Positions 35,034-45,376 of a DNA stretch of 64,000 bases are shown piece after piece. Origin of the DNA: Bacillus thuringiensis (GTDB lineage: Bacteria; Bacillota; Bacilli; Bacillales; Bacillaceae_G); assembly GCF_001182785.1 (NCBI RefSeq), contig NZ_CP012099.1:2416501-2480500 (forward strand), written 5' to 3'. Every line of letters starts with the position of its first letter. Position 1 is the first letter of the stretch. The position numbers and the translations under genes were made by a program. The notes beneath the pieces were generated by a model. That model saw only the letters and a list, made by a program, of their open reading frames with translations, was not told where the DNA came from and made no database searches.

Positions 35034-35786
35034 GTGGTTTTAGGTAATCCAATTGCAAAAGGGAATACTGCAGAAATTTATTTAACTGATGATAAGGTTG
35101 TAAAATTATTTAAAGATTACCTCCCAGATACAGAGTCTATGAATGAAGCAAAAAAACAAAAATATGCCTATTCATGCGGGCTGCCAGTTCCAAACGTATT
35201 TGAAGTGACAAAGATACAAAATAGACAGGCAATTATTATGGAACATGTAAAAGGGGACAACATTGGTGATCTTCTGCTTAATAATTTAAATGAGGCAGAG
35301 CGTTATATCGGCCTTTGTGTTAATGAGCAAAAAAAGATTCATGCTATATGTGTGAATACCGATGATATGGAATCAATGAGAGAAAAGTTAGAACGACAAA
35401 TTAAATCTGTACATAAATTGGATGAAAAACAAAAGGAAAATATATTGAATAAGTTACATTCAATCAAATTTGAACCTAGATTATGTCATGGTGATCTTCA
35501 TCCGTTTAATCTAATTTTCAGTAATGGTAACGTGAAAATTATAGATTGGGTAGATGCTAATTTAGGTGATATTCGTGCAGATGTATTTCGGACATATTTA
35601 TTGTACGCTCAAGCTTCAGTAGAATTAGCTGAAATGTATTTACATATATATTGCAGGAATACGGGTTTATCAAGAGATGAGATTTTTCAATGGGCTCCTA
35701 TTATTATTGCAGCTAGGTTAACTGAAAAGGTGTCAGCTAATAACATTGAATTACTAAATAAATTAATGATTCAGTATTGTAATTAA
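35034..35786 (+). CDS. Aminoglycoside phosphotransferase-fold kinase
   Basis: 250 residues of the APH/choline kinase fold. GNTAEIYLTDDKVVKLF is the nucleotide loop with the catalytic Lys, HGDLHPFNLIF is the catalytic loop and IDWVDANLGD the metal-binding motif. It probably phosphorylates a small hydroxyl compound; resistance cannot be inferred. GTG start after GGGGAGAAATGAA. It lies just before the ABC exporter pair in the same direction. Confidence 0.85.
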   Translation: MVLGNPIAKGNTAEIYLTDDKVVKLFKDYLPDTESMNEAKKQKYAYSCGLPVPNVFEVTKIQNRQAIIMEHVKGDNIGDLLLNNLNEAERYIGLCVNEQKKIHAICVNTDDMESMREKLERQIKSVHKLDEKQKENILNKLHSIKFEPRLCHGDLHPFNLIFSNGNVKIIDWVDANLGDIRADVFRTYLLYAQASVELAEMYLHIYCRNTGLSRDEIFQWAPIIIAARLTEKVSANNIELLNKLMIQYCN

Positions 35787-35848
35787 ATGAGTAAAATTAT
35801 TGGATTTTGCTTACAAAAAATAAAGTAGTAAAAAAAGGAGTTCGTTTT

Positions 35849-36649
35849 ATGAAAACTGATGAATCGATTTCATTGACTACCGAATTTGAGAAATCTGCTC
35901 CTGCGCTACAACTTTCGAAATTACATAAGCGGTTCGGTGAATTTATTGCAGTCAATCATATTGATTTAATTATTCCAAGGGGATCTTTTTATGGAGTTGT
36001 TGGTCCTAATGGAGCAGGAAAAACTACATCTTTATCGATGGCTGTAGGTTTGTTACGACCTGATAGTGGAAACGCTAAAGTTTTTGGGATTGATGTTTGG
36101 GGTAATCCAAAACAAGCTAAAGCGCTGATTGGGGTATTACCAGATGGGTTAGCTTTACCGGAAAGGCTTACTGGTCGTGAATTATTAACATATATGGGAT
36201 TATTAAGAGGAATGAATGCCAAGGAAATTGCTCAGCGGACAGAAGAATTACTTGAAGTATTGGAGTTAAATAATACTGAGGGGACTTTAGTTATTAATTA
36301 TTCTACTGGTATGCGCAAGAAAATTGGCCTTGCACTTGCACTTCTTCATGCGCCAAAATTACTCGTTCTCGATGAACCGTTTGAGGCGGTAGACCCCATT
36401 TCTGCAACTACTATTAAAAAGATTTTACAGAAATTTGTTAGTTCAGGTGGTTCTGTAGTATTTTCTAGTCACGTCATGGCATTAGTTGAACAACTTTGCG
36501 ATCATGTTGCGATTATTTCGCAAGGGGGAGTACTTTCATCTGGAAAGATGGAAGATGTTTGTGGTGAAGAAAAACTAGAGGATATTTTCATTCGATTAGT
36601 AGGTAAACCCGCCAATAAAGGAGGGGAATTGTCTTGGTTAATGTTTTAA
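35849..36649 (+). CDS. ABC transporter ATP-binding protein
   Basis: 266 residues: Walker A GPNGAGKTT, a degenerate signature YSTGMRKKIGLA, Walker B LLVLDEPFEAVDP, switch His in SSHVM. Typical of ATPases of multidrug/lantibiotic-type exporters with a separate permease. AAAAAGGAG supports ATG 35849. It overlaps the permease start by 16 bases, so the two are coupled. Confidence 0.9.
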   Translation: MKTDESISLTTEFEKSAPALQLSKLHKRFGEFIAVNHIDLIIPRGSFYGVVGPNGAGKTTSLSMAVGLLRPDSGNAKVFGIDVWGNPKQAKALIGVLPDGLALPERLTGRELLTYMGLLRGMNAKEIAQRTEELLEVLELNNTEGTLVINYSTGMRKKIGLALALLHAPKLLVLDEPFEAVDPISATTIKKILQKFVSSGGSVVFSSHVMALVEQLCDHVAIISQGGVLSSGKMEDVCGEEKLEDIFIRLVGKPANKGGELSWLMF

Positions 36650-38517
36650 TTCAAATGAAGTTATCAATACTTAAACATTCAATGAATCGTGGCAGTGCAG
36701 TTCTATTTATTATGACAGGATTAGTTGGTTTGTTGCTAGCGATTGGAACTATTCTACTTTTTTCTTTTTATCCAACAGAACAAACTATATCAAAAAGCAT
36801 TTTATATGTAACATTCGCTATTTGGACACTAGGGTGGATTATAGGTCCGATGCTTACTGGAGGAGACGGAATATTACGTCCTGAATATTTTGTGTTGCTT
36901 CCGCTCAATTCTTATAAACTAGCGAGGATGCTTCTCGGTGTAACTTTTATAGGAGTAGGCCCACTGGTTAGTTTTTTAGCTTTCATAGGATTATTAATTT
37001 ATGCAGCTAGAATTAGTATATATGCAACTGTAGTTGCGGTCCCGGCAATTATTTTACAGTTAGTTTTTGTAGTGTTGTTATCAAAAGTAATAGTTAGTAT
37101 TATGGGTGAGGCGATGAAATCAAGAGTCGGTATGGAAATGGGAGCCATGTTCATTGGTTTTATCATTGCATTTCTAAATGTGGGCTGGTATGCCCTTCCT
37201 GTAATCAATAGAATAATATTTAATGATACCGTGCTACTTTACGTGATGCCATCTAGTTGGACGATACTTGCTGTTGAGTACGCAAGTCAATCTAATTGGC
37301 TATTAACCAGTGTTTTCTTGAGTGCAATAACGATATTATGTGGAATTCTTTTATTTATATGGACTACATTATTGACTAGAAGTACAGTGAGAGATTCTAA
37401 AAAAATCAAAAGTGAGATTACTAATAAGCATTATAGAAAAGTTTTTAAAATCTTTTTTGAAACTAAAATAGGAGCGATCATAACTAAGGAGCTAAAAAGT
37501 TGGGGGAAGGATCCACAACGAGGGCGCTTCTTGCGGATGGGAATATGGATAGGTGTATTTTATGGGATTATAGTTACAATTGCGGATATACCATACTTAA
37601 TGCCTTGGGCGGGAGTAATTATGATTGTATTTACAAGTATGTTTGCTTGTAATTTATATGGTTTCGATGGAAGCGCATTATGGTTAACGTTGGTGACACC
37701 TGGCGCAGAAAGGATTGACGTGCGTGGCCGCCAATTAGCTTGGCTGATAGCTATTGGTCCTGTAGCAATTTTAACTACAATAATTTTTACTTTTACTAGC
37801 GGACTTACTTACGTTTATCCATGGGTATTTGCAGTAGTCCCAGCTTTACTTGGTGGGGCAGTCGGCCTTATTGTCTTATTTTCTATAGTTAATTTAATTC
37901 CAATTACTGATCCACATCGCCGTGGAAGAGGAACGATAATATCTGGTGACGATATGAATGCGAGTAAAGTGTTTATAACCACGTGGTTCATGCTGTTGAT
38001 GGTGCTAGTAACAACGATACCCTCGTTACTAGTTGTATGGTTGGGGACATCATTACATATACAATTCATACAATGGTTAGGTGTACCGACTGGGGTTTGT
38101 ACGGGAGTGCTTTTAGCATGGCTATTTGGGCGCATCGCTTACAAAAAACTTGAAAGAAATGGCCCTGAGTTGCTATTTGAAATGAAAAGTGGGATGAAAA
38201 TAAATAATGATAATAACAAAAATAAAGTTCGTAATAAAGCAATTGAATTACCCAAGAAAAAACTTGCCGTTGTTGTTCTTCTTGTATTTATAGGAATCTT
38301 TTTTTTAGTTCACCAAAGTATAGTACCAATAGTCTTTGAAATATTTGATGTGGATGAAAGAGTCCGTCTTTTCTTTCTTCCGCGCTACCTTCCTCATATT
38401 GCTCGTATTCCTGTAAGTATCATTTTCGCTGTACTAGGTATTACTTTTTTGTATAAAGCAATATTAATTAAGAAACAGCACGTAAAAGAATCACAACTAA
38501 TAAAAGATGAAATGTAA
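36634..38517 (+). CDS. ABC transporter permease, large
   Basis: 627 residues with about twelve hydrophobic segments in two groups, including a final helix near 592-612. No known substrate motif. Partner of the ATPase directly upstream; exporter of an unknown compound. TTG start follows GGAGGGGAA inside the ATPase gene. Confidence 0.85.
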   Translation: MVNVLIQMKLSILKHSMNRGSAVLFIMTGLVGLLLAIGTILLFSFYPTEQTISKSILYVTFAIWTLGWIIGPMLTGGDGILRPEYFVLLPLNSYKLARMLLGVTFIGVGPLVSFLAFIGLLIYAARISIYATVVAVPAIILQLVFVVLLSKVIVSIMGEAMKSRVGMEMGAMFIGFIIAFLNVGWYALPVINRIIFNDTVLLYVMPSSWTILAVEYASQSNWLLTSVFLSAITILCGILLFIWTTLLTRSTVRDSKKIKSEITNKHYRKVFKIFFETKIGAIITKELKSWGKDPQRGRFLRMGIWIGVFYGIIVTIADIPYLMPWAGVIMIVFTSMFACNLYGFDGSALWLTLVTPGAERIDVRGRQLAWLIAIGPVAILTTIIFTFTSGLTYVYPWVFAVVPALLGGAVGLIVLFSIVNLIPITDPHRRGRGTIISGDDMNASKVFITTWFMLLMVLVTTIPSLLVVWLGTSLHIQFIQWLGVPTGVCTGVLLAWLFGRIAYKKLERNGPELLFEMKSGMKINNDNNKNKVRNKAIELPKKKLAVVVLLVFIGIFFLVHQSIVPIVFEIFDVDERVRLFFLPRYLPHIARIPVSIIFAVLGITFLYKAILIKKQHVKESQLIKDEM

Positions 38518-38599
38518 AACATTCTTAATCAATCGAGTTTTTAGCGGATGTTGTTAAACTATAGTTAAGCTCAATATAAAAATAGAAGGGGCGTTTAAA

Positions 38600-39328
38600 A
38601 TGAATATTTCTAGAAAAATAGAGGTTGAACAGTTACGAGATAGGAAGAGTGAGCTATTTGATAAAGAGGTACTTAACATATTAAATGGTCAAGTTATGTA
38701 TGAAGAATTTAAAAACGAAAAGCTAATGGGTGATTCTGATTATGCCCCATTTAATGAGGCAATGTGTGTGAACTCGGCTACTACTCAAGTTTTTAATGAA
38801 GAGTTTATTAAAACAAGAGCGAAAGGACATAACAGTTCAGTAGAAAGTTATATAAAAAAGGTTATAGATCCGTTAGAAAACCTTTTTACGAAAAAGTATA
38901 AATGTATTGTTCTATGGTTTGGTGAAGATATGTTTTGCCAAATGAACCTACTTACCATACTTTCTCATCTTGAACAGTCTGCTTATGAAGGGAAGGTATA
39001 CTTAAATAGCTTTAGAGAGGATGAATTTAAAGTAAATCAAATTGAACTTGAATTGGGGAATTATTCTTCTATATACAATGAAGTATTAGTAAACCATAAA
39101 AAGACCTCTCATAAAGTACCACCTGTAATGTATCAGGCTATAGACTTATTTTTAGAAATGTTAACAGAAGATAATGCAGTAATGAAATTCATCTCTAAAA
39201 ATAAAGATTTATCAACTCGTGAATTATTAATAAAGTTGTTTTATCTTTTTCCAACAATCGGATATGGAGATACTCAGTACATAGAGCTGATTAATAAAAT
39301 AAAGAAGAAAGCTACACCCAAAATATAG
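38600..39328 (+). CDS. Hypothetical protein, possibly DUF1835-related
   Basis: 242 residues, soluble. The segment KCIVLWFGEDMFCQMNLLTIL resembles the WxGxDxxxQ...L pattern of DUF1835 proteins, but the usual N-terminal half is not clear, so the family is tentative. GAAGGGGCG supports the start. Shares a terminator with the convergent peptidase gene. Confidence 0.65.
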   Translation: MNISRKIEVEQLRDRKSELFDKEVLNILNGQVMYEEFKNEKLMGDSDYAPFNEAMCVNSATTQVFNEEFIKTRAKGHNSSVESYIKKVIDPLENLFTKKYKCIVLWFGEDMFCQMNLLTILSHLEQSAYEGKVYLNSFREDEFKVNQIELELGNYSSIYNEVLVNHKKTSHKVPPVMYQAIDLFLEMLTEDNAVMKFISKNKDLSTRELLIKLFYLFPTIGYGDTQYIELINKIKKKATPKI

Positions 39329-39342
39329 GTGCAGCTTTCTTC
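39304..39342. terminator. Bidirectional terminator
   Basis: AAGAAAGCT-ACACC and GGTGC-AGCTTTCTT pair with one mismatch, between convergent genes; the left arm overlaps the upstream coding end. Confidence 0.75.
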
Positions 39343-41034
39343 TTATAATTGCTCAAGTAATTCTAATTCTTTTTCTACAAATAGCATGAGTTCTTTAATT
39401 GTTTCACCAGAAAAATCAAAACGAATACCGGCTGCATCATACACTTCTTTTATAGATTGCGAGCTTCCTAGTGATAATGCCTTTTTATAATTTTCTAGCG
39501 CTTGCTTAGGATCCTCTTTATATTGTTTATACATTTGTAATGCACCAAGTTGGGCGATCGCATATTCAATATAATAAAATGGTACTTCAAAAATATGGAG
39601 TACAGGTAACCAACTCGTTGCTATCCAGTTTTCGTAGCCATCAATATGTATGACGCTAGACTGATAATGTTTTTGAAGTTGTAAGTATTTTTCATTTCTT
39701 TCTTCAGAAGTATGACTTGGATTTTCATACAGCCAGTGTTGAAATTGATCGACAATAAGCATAACAGGTAAATATGAAATAACATCTTTAAAGAAGTTAA
39801 TTTTTGCTTGTTTTAAATCTTTTTTGTCTGTATAGAAGGTATCCCAATAATTAAGCGAGAATAACTCCATTGTCATACTGGCTAGTTCAGCTGTTTCAGC
39901 TGGAATTTCTATATACTGTCGTAATTTTAATGATTTTATGAGTTCGTTATGAATACTATGACCCATTTCATGTATAAAAGTGACAATATCATCTTGTGTA
40001 TAATTTAAGTTCATAAAAATATAAGATAATTGTGAAGCTGGTAAGTACTCACAAAAGCCACCAGCTGCTTTTCCTTTGCGGCTTGTTAAATCAAGACAAT
40101 TGTGTTTATACATTCGGTTTAAAAGTGCTGAAAATTCAACATCTAGTTTATTAAAGATATGAGTGCTCTTTTCAATTAAATCATTTTCATTTGCAATAGG
40201 TTTAAGTACTTTTTGATCTGGAGTTACAGCTGATACATCCCACGGGCGAAGCGTATCAATTTGCAGTTTATCTTTTTTCTCTAGCAATATTTTATCTTTA
40301 AGAGGCACAACATACTTACGTATGGATTCAGCTAGTTCATAGCAATCTTTCGCTGAATAATCAAAACGCTCGTATTTTTTGAACATATAATCGCGATAAT
40401 TCTCTAGTTGAATATTTTTTGCTTTTTGATGGCGAATTTCAATTAATTGATTTAATATGTTTTGGAGTTCTTTTTCAACAGATAAAAATTGTTCAGAAAT
40501 AATGGTTTTTGCCTTTTTACGGGTGTCACGATTCGAATCTTGTAAATAGGATTGTAATTCTGTTATCGTTTTTTCTTCTCCGTCCCAAATTCCACTTAAT
40601 CCTCCAGTGATTTCAAAGTACTCTGTGATTAATTTGTCTTCCTTTATTTCTAATTCGATATTTTCCTCACAAAATAACTTTTGAGCATTTTTTATTTTTG
40701 TATCTAATAAACCATATACGTTAGAATCTAATTCCATTCGAAAAGGTGACTCTAAATATTTATTATTCAATAAATTTTGGTACCGCTTTAAAAGTGGCTT
40801 TACAAATTGTTGATCATGTTCAAAAGTATCCTTTATTTCTTCATCATCCGTATTACATTGAAAGGCGATGTAATGTGATCTTAATTGTTCTTCGATGTCC
40901 CAAATAACTTTTGACTGCTCTTTTAACCAATTTTCAAGGTCTAGTTTTGAAGAAATCATTTTATTTAATAAAGTCGAAAGAGTTTTTTCCAATTGTAGTA
41001 CATTACTAATATCAATCGTATTTACACGTTGCAT
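39343..41034 (-). CDS. M3 family oligoendopeptidase (PepF-like)
   Basis: 563 residues, helical N-terminal region, then the M3 zinc site H355-E-M-G-H359 with downstream Glu in IEIPAETAELASM. It should cleave short cytoplasmic peptides. The length matches the shorter PepF/M3B group (about 560-600). Starts directly after GTGAGGG; alone in its direction here. Confidence 0.9.
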   Translation of the reverse strand: MQRVNTIDISNVLQLEKTLSTLLNKMISSKLDLENWLKEQSKVIWDIEEQLRSHYIAFQCNTDDEEIKDTFEHDQQFVKPLLKRYQNLLNNKYLESPFRMELDSNVYGLLDTKIKNAQKLFCEENIELEIKEDKLITEYFEITGGLSGIWDGEEKTITELQSYLQDSNRDTRKKAKTIISEQFLSVEKELQNILNQLIEIRHQKAKNIQLENYRDYMFKKYERFDYSAKDCYELAESIRKYVVPLKDKILLEKKDKLQIDTLRPWDVSAVTPDQKVLKPIANENDLIEKSTHIFNKLDVEFSALLNRMYKHNCLDLTSRKGKAAGGFCEYLPASQLSYIFMNLNYTQDDIVTFIHEMGHSIHNELIKSLKLRQYIEIPAETAELASMTMELFSLNYWDTFYTDKKDLKQAKINFFKDVISYLPVMLIVDQFQHWLYENPSHTSEERNEKYLQLQKHYQSSVIHIDGYENWIATSWLPVLHIFEVPFYYIEYAIAQLGALQMYKQYKEDPKQALENYKKALSLGSSQSIKEVYDAAGIRFDFSGETIKELMLFVEKELELLEQL

Positions 41035-41204
41035 TATATATCCCTCACTTTTTATTTATTCATAGAGATATTCTATTTATTAATTGTAATTCCCTTGTTA
41101 AGTGGGGGAAATGTGAAATAATGTTAAATTTAATGATTAAAGAAGGTATTTATATGTCAAAGTAAAAAGTTTATCGTAAATGAAAATATATGGAGGGGTG
41201 CTAC

Positions 41205-41798
41205 ATGAGAAAGGGAAAGAAGTTACTTGTATTATTATTTCCATTTGCTTTATTATGTGCCTGTGAGAATGACATTGAAGATGCTAAAAGTGAAGATTCT
41301 ATAGTGATGGATATTGCCACAGCAGCGGTAAAGGAGGAATCTTTTTTTAGTGCTGCTATAAGAGATGAAAAAGAAAGAATATTAGATTTAGAGATTGTTG
41401 ATAGCGAAGATAGTAACGAAATAAAAAATGATATTAATAAAAGATTGGCGATACAAGGTGTAACGGCTTATAAAATCAATATAACTCAAAGAAATAGAGA
41501 AGTTGTAAAGGCAGAGAGTAGATGGAATCAAGTTTTTGGACATATATTTGATGACGCATTCAGAAAAAACGGATATGAAGGGTTTAGTATTCAGCAAATA
41601 AATTATATAAAGAATCAACCTGTTACCATTGATATAAAAACTAAGATTAGCGATGATGAAGTAGGGGCGAGAGAACTTGGACAGAAAATAGAAAAAGAAG
41701 TTGAAGGTGTACTTAAAACAGAAGCAGTAAAGAAATGGATTGAAAATGATTCATATGCTATTGGGATTTACGATATAGATGATCGGAAAATTAACTAA
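41205..41798 (+). CDS. DUF4030-like lipoprotein
   Basis: 197 residues. Signal peptide with lipobox LLCAC (Cys about 20), then a soluble domain with INKRLAIQGVTAYKINITQRN, VFGHIFDDAF and IDIKTKISDDEVGARELGQ, a pattern I associate with DUF4030 lipoproteins of Bacillus. Anchored to the outer face of the membrane; function unknown. GGAGGGGTG supports ATG 41205. Confidence 0.75.
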   Translation: MRKGKKLLVLLFPFALLCACENDIEDAKSEDSIVMDIATAAVKEESFFSAAIRDEKERILDLEIVDSEDSNEIKNDINKRLAIQGVTAYKINITQRNREVVKAESRWNQVFGHIFDDAFRKNGYEGFSIQQINYIKNQPVTIDIKTKISDDEVGARELGQKIEKEVEGVLKTEAVKKWIENDSYAIGIYDIDDRKIN

Positions 41799-41868
41799 TT
41801 GAGGAATGAATGCTATATGAATAGAAAACCGATGGAATCAAATATAGAATTGTTGGAGGAGGTGTAAT

Positions 41869-43239
41869 ATGTATAAGTATTTACATATTTTAAATGACAT
41901 TGAAAATAAGATTCAAAATGGAGATATAAAAGAAGGAAAGAAATTACCGTCTATACGGTCACTTGTTACGCAATATGAATGTAATAAGGCAACAGTTATA
42001 CGTGCGCTTCATGAATTAGAAAAGCGTCACATTATATATTCTGTCCCTCAAAGTGGATACTACGTTGTTAAAAAATCAGAGAATACTATAGAAAATAACG
42101 AGATAATTGATTTTGCTTCCTCAGCACCAGATCCAGATGTTTTTCCGTATTTAGATTTTCAACATTGTATTAATAAGGCTATTGATACGTATAAAAATGA
42201 TTTATTTGTATATGGAACGCCGAAAGGGTTACCATCTTTAATACCAGTTATTCAAAAACAATTAGCAAATTATCAAGTCTTTACAAAAGAAGAAAATATT
42301 TTTATAACATCAGGTGTTCAGCAGGCACTTGCTATATTAACTTCTATACCATTTCCGAATGGAAATGAAACCATATTAATTGAACAGCCAACATATCATC
42401 TATATATTGATTATCTAGAAATAAATAAAGTTCCTGTAATCGGTATTAAACGTTCGAATGAAGGTATCGATTTGAATGAATTGGAGCAAATTTTTCAAAC
42501 TGGAAAAATAAAATTCTTTTATACGATACCGAGATATCATCATCCGCTTGGAACTTCTTATTCTAAAGATGAGAAAGAAAAAATCGCACTATTGGCTAAG
42601 AAATACAATGTATTTATAGTGGAAGATGATTATTTAGCAGATTTAGAAACTGATTTAAAAGCAGATCCGTTATATAGCTTGGATAATTGTAGTCATGTCA
42701 TATATTTGAAAAGTTATTCGAAGATTATTTTTCCAGGTTTACGGGTTGGAGTTGCAGTCATCCCACCATCCATTGCAAATGCTTTCTATACATACAAAAA
42801 GATACTAGATATTGATAGTCCGATGATTTCTCAAGCGGCTTTAGAAATTTATATAAAGAGCGGTATGTTTGAACGTCATAAAACTAAAATTAATTCTTCC
42901 TACTACAATAGATCAATAAAACTAGCAAAAACATTAGAAAAAGTGCAAAATGAAAATCCATCATTATTTACATATAATAGACAAAACCCATTTGGAATAC
43001 ACACTTGTTTAGAGATGCAGAAAAACACAGTTACAGACACACTTATACAAAAATTAGGTGACATTCAAATAAGTGTCGATACTATTGATAAGAATTATAT
43101 GAGGAATTTTCCTAAAGAAAAACTGTTAAAGTTAAATGTTTCGAATGTAAAAGAAGATAAGATTGAAGAAGGTATTCGCAAAGTAATTGAGGAAATCAAG
43201 CAATCAGGACAGTTGAATTTTCAGTTCAAAAAAGAATAA
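41869..43239 (+). CDS. MocR-type GntR/aminotransferase regulator
   Basis: 456 residues: GntR winged helix at the N-terminus (LPSIRSLVTQYECNKATVIRALHELEKRHII), then a fold-type I aminotransferase-like domain with the PLP Lys in YLKSYSKIIFPGLRVG. MocR proteins sense PLP or amino compounds and control nearby genes. GGAGGAGG supports the start. No obvious metabolic target is adjacent; the following frameshifted small gene is in the same direction. Confidence 0.9.
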   Translation: MYKYLHILNDIENKIQNGDIKEGKKLPSIRSLVTQYECNKATVIRALHELEKRHIIYSVPQSGYYVVKKSENTIENNEIIDFASSAPDPDVFPYLDFQHCINKAIDTYKNDLFVYGTPKGLPSLIPVIQKQLANYQVFTKEENIFITSGVQQALAILTSIPFPNGNETILIEQPTYHLYIDYLEINKVPVIGIKRSNEGIDLNELEQIFQTGKIKFFYTIPRYHHPLGTSYSKDEKEKIALLAKKYNVFIVEDDYLADLETDLKADPLYSLDNCSHVIYLKSYSKIIFPGLRVGVAVIPPSIANAFYTYKKILDIDSPMISQAALEIYIKSGMFERHKTKINSSYYNRSIKLAKTLEKVQNENPSLFTYNRQNPFGIHTCLEMQKNTVTDTLIQKLGDIQISVDTIDKNYMRNFPKEKLLKLNVSNVKEDKIEEGIRKVIEEIKQSGQLNFQFKKE

Positions 43240-43259
43240 TTTGAATTAGGAGGTTTGTT

Positions 43260-43608
43260 GTGAGGCGCAAAATCATTCTCTTGTTTGTATGTATCACTAT
43301 AATAATTGGAGTAATGGTTGTGACTAAAAATTATAAAAAAAGAGGATCAATGCATAGCCGTTGCTAAGTATTCAAGAGGTATTATCGTAGATCAAAATAA
43401 CGAACCTATATTTAATGTGAAAATATATGAAAATTCAATTGAAAGTAAGGAACGCAGTATTTCAAATGCACAAGGTGAATTTGAAATACTAGATGGGGTT
43501 TGTGGTGTGATTGTTTTACAATTAGTTACTCCAGATGGAGAAATCTATACGAGAAAATATGATAGTAAGTATATACCAGAAGTAATAGAACTGAGTTATA
43601 AAAAGTAA
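43260..43608 (+). pseudogene. Small membrane-anchored/secreted protein gene frameshifted at an A7 run
   Basis: A strong AGGAGG (43248-43253) precedes GTG 43260, which opens MRRKIILLFVCITIIIGVMV, a signal or anchor helix. After NYKK the frame ends early, but the next frame continues KEDQCIAVAKYSRG... to 43608 with a beta-rich, carboxypeptidase-regulatory-like domain (GIIVDQNNEPIFNVKIYEN, SNAQGEFEIL). Removing one A from the seven at 43335-43341 joins both parts into a protein of about 115 residues. Possible reasons are a real mutation, phase variation, slippage during transcription, or a sequencing error. Confidence 0.75.
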
Positions 43609-43660
43609 GGGGAATTACATGTAACCATTACAAGGAAAATGAGTTAAATTAATATTTTTT

Positions 43661-43690
43661 AGAGCACTCAATAGCTGAGTGCTCTTTTTA
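43661..43690 (+). terminator. Rho-independent terminator
   Basis: GAGCACTCA and TGAGTGCTC around a short loop, followed by Ts. Confidence 0.8.
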
Positions 43691-43784
43691 TTTATGACAT
43701 AAGTATTTAAAATGGGAATAAACTACCAATTAATGATATTCTTAAAGTATAGCTTTTATTTTGAATAGGAGGGTGATGGAGTTT

Positions 43785-43988
43785 ATGGCGGTACGCATAG
43801 TCGATGATTTACAGCAATTATCATTGTTACTTATGTTTTTAAGTACATTCATATTTTACAGATACTTAAAGAAGGTTAAACGAGAGAGAAAATTGACTGG
43901 CTTTGAATGGACAATGTATTTTGTCACTCAATTTGCGACATTAATTTGGGCAATTACTTATTTTATTAAACACTTAGCTGAATCGTAA
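43785..43988 (+). CDS. Small membrane protein
   Basis: 67 residues with two hydrophobic helices (about 10-27 and 43-61) separated by a Lys/Arg-rich loop (LKKVKRERK), which should be cytoplasmic. AGGAGGGTGATGG places the start at 43785 rather than 43776. Function unknown. Confidence 0.65.
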   Translation: MAVRIVDDLQQLSLLLMFLSTFIFYRYLKKVKRERKLTGFEWTMYFVTQFATLIWAITYFIKHLAES

Positions 43989-44015
43989 ATACTAATCATT
44001 CAATCTAGTTTACTG

Positions 44016-44258
44016 TTATCTATTTGGGATATAAATATAGTCCGTATCTAAATCAATGACAACATTGCTTATGACGTCTTCTTGTAGTAACTTTGGAATT
44101 TTTTTGTAATGATAGCGTACACAAAATAAGCTTAGCAGATCCTCATTAGATATCTCTTCATTTTTTACATTTAAATACATCGTTATTAATTCGTTAATAG
44201 AACAGTTACGGCCAATAACATACTCGTTTATTCCATATCCATCAAATTCAATTATCAT
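44016..44258 (-). CDS. Small hypothetical protein
   Basis: 80 residues, acidic, soluble, no motif recognised (MIIEFDGYGINEYVIGRN). It has coding-like composition but no clear ribosome site upstream, so it may be weakly expressed or a remnant. Confidence 0.4.
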   Translation of the reverse strand: MIIEFDGYGINEYVIGRNCSINELITMYLNVKNEEISNEDLLSLFCVRYHYKKIPKLLQEDVISNVVIDLDTDYIYIPNR

Positions 44259-44368
44259 GTTATCACTGTTGGGTGCTAGCCAACGCTATAGCTTTAATTT
44301 TGGATGAATCTATTATACATTGTTTGAAATTTAGTGAGAATATATTTTTATAAAGTGAGAGGATACGA

Positions 44369-45295
44369 ATGGAACATAATAAGTTATTTTTAAAAGGGCC
44401 TAAACAACTTGAGTGGGAAACAAATGAAATTAAGGACATACAGGACGATGAAATTATCGTTAAAACAATCGCAGGAGCGATAAGCATTGGGGCCGAGTTA
44501 CCACAGTATAATGGATCCGATGTTACAGATACGAATCCTTTTTATCTAAGAAAAACTGGATATGAAAGTTATGGTGAAGTGATTCAAGTTGGTAATAAAG
44601 TAACACATGTAAACGTAGGCGATAAAGTAGTTTCTTTTTATGGACATGAAACGATAGGGATAGTTAAGGGTTATAAAGTGATTCGAGTGCCTAGTTCTAT
44701 ACAACCTAAAGTTGCTTTATTATCTATTCTTTCGTGTGATGCCGCTAAAGGGGTATTGAAACTAAACCCGCGACAGGATGAAAAAGTACTTATAACTGGA
44801 ATGGGAGTTATTGGTTTACTCGCTTGTCATTTCTTAAAATACTATGTAGGCGTTGAGCACGTGGATGTTGTTGAGCCTAATAAAAATAGAAGAGATTTCG
44901 CAAAGAAGTTTGGTGCGAAAAACATATATGATTCAGAAGAGAAAATAATAGAAACATATAATTATGGTTTCGAATGTTCTGCTACAAATAGTGGGTTCCA
45001 TACTTTGCAAAAAGCTCTCAAAACTAATGGTAAAATATGTATACTGTCTGATGGTAATATAGAAGAATTAACATTAACCGCCAAATTTTATCAGAAAGAA
45101 TTGCAAATCATTGGATCAAGTGACGGATACGATTATCAAAAACATGCAGATTGGTTTTTTAAAGAAATAGCACAAACACCATTTATAGAAGAAATCTTTC
45201 AATATGAAATACATTATACTTCACTCATACAATGCTTTGATGAATTGAGTTTAGGGATAATTAAGCCATTAAAAGTATATGTTTCATATGAATAA
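44369..45295 (+). CDS. MDR-type zinc-independent dehydrogenase-like protein
   Basis: 308 residues with the medium-chain dehydrogenase/reductase layout: N-terminal GroES-like domain (TGYESYGEVIQVGNKVTHVNVGDKV) and Rossmann domain (LITGMGVIGLLACHF, VVEPNKNRR, FECSATNSGF). The usual zinc ligands are absent. Likely NAD(P)-dependent; substrate unknown. GAGAGGATA supports the start. Confidence 0.85.
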   Translation: MEHNKLFLKGPKQLEWETNEIKDIQDDEIIVKTIAGAISIGAELPQYNGSDVTDTNPFYLRKTGYESYGEVIQVGNKVTHVNVGDKVVSFYGHETIGIVKGYKVIRVPSSIQPKVALLSILSCDAAKGVLKLNPRQDEKVLITGMGVIGLLACHFLKYYVGVEHVDVVEPNKNRRDFAKKFGAKNIYDSEEKIIETYNYGFECSATNSGFHTLQKALKTNGKICILSDGNIEELTLTAKFYQKELQIIGSSDGYDYQKHADWFFKEIAQTPFIEEIFQYEIHYTSLIQCFDELSLGIIKPLKVYVSYE

Positions 45296-45376
45296 CGAAA
45301 TAATTGAGCAAATATTTGTCACATACCTAACAAATGTTTCGTCACATTTATGATTACTAAATGAGGAGGAACATAT

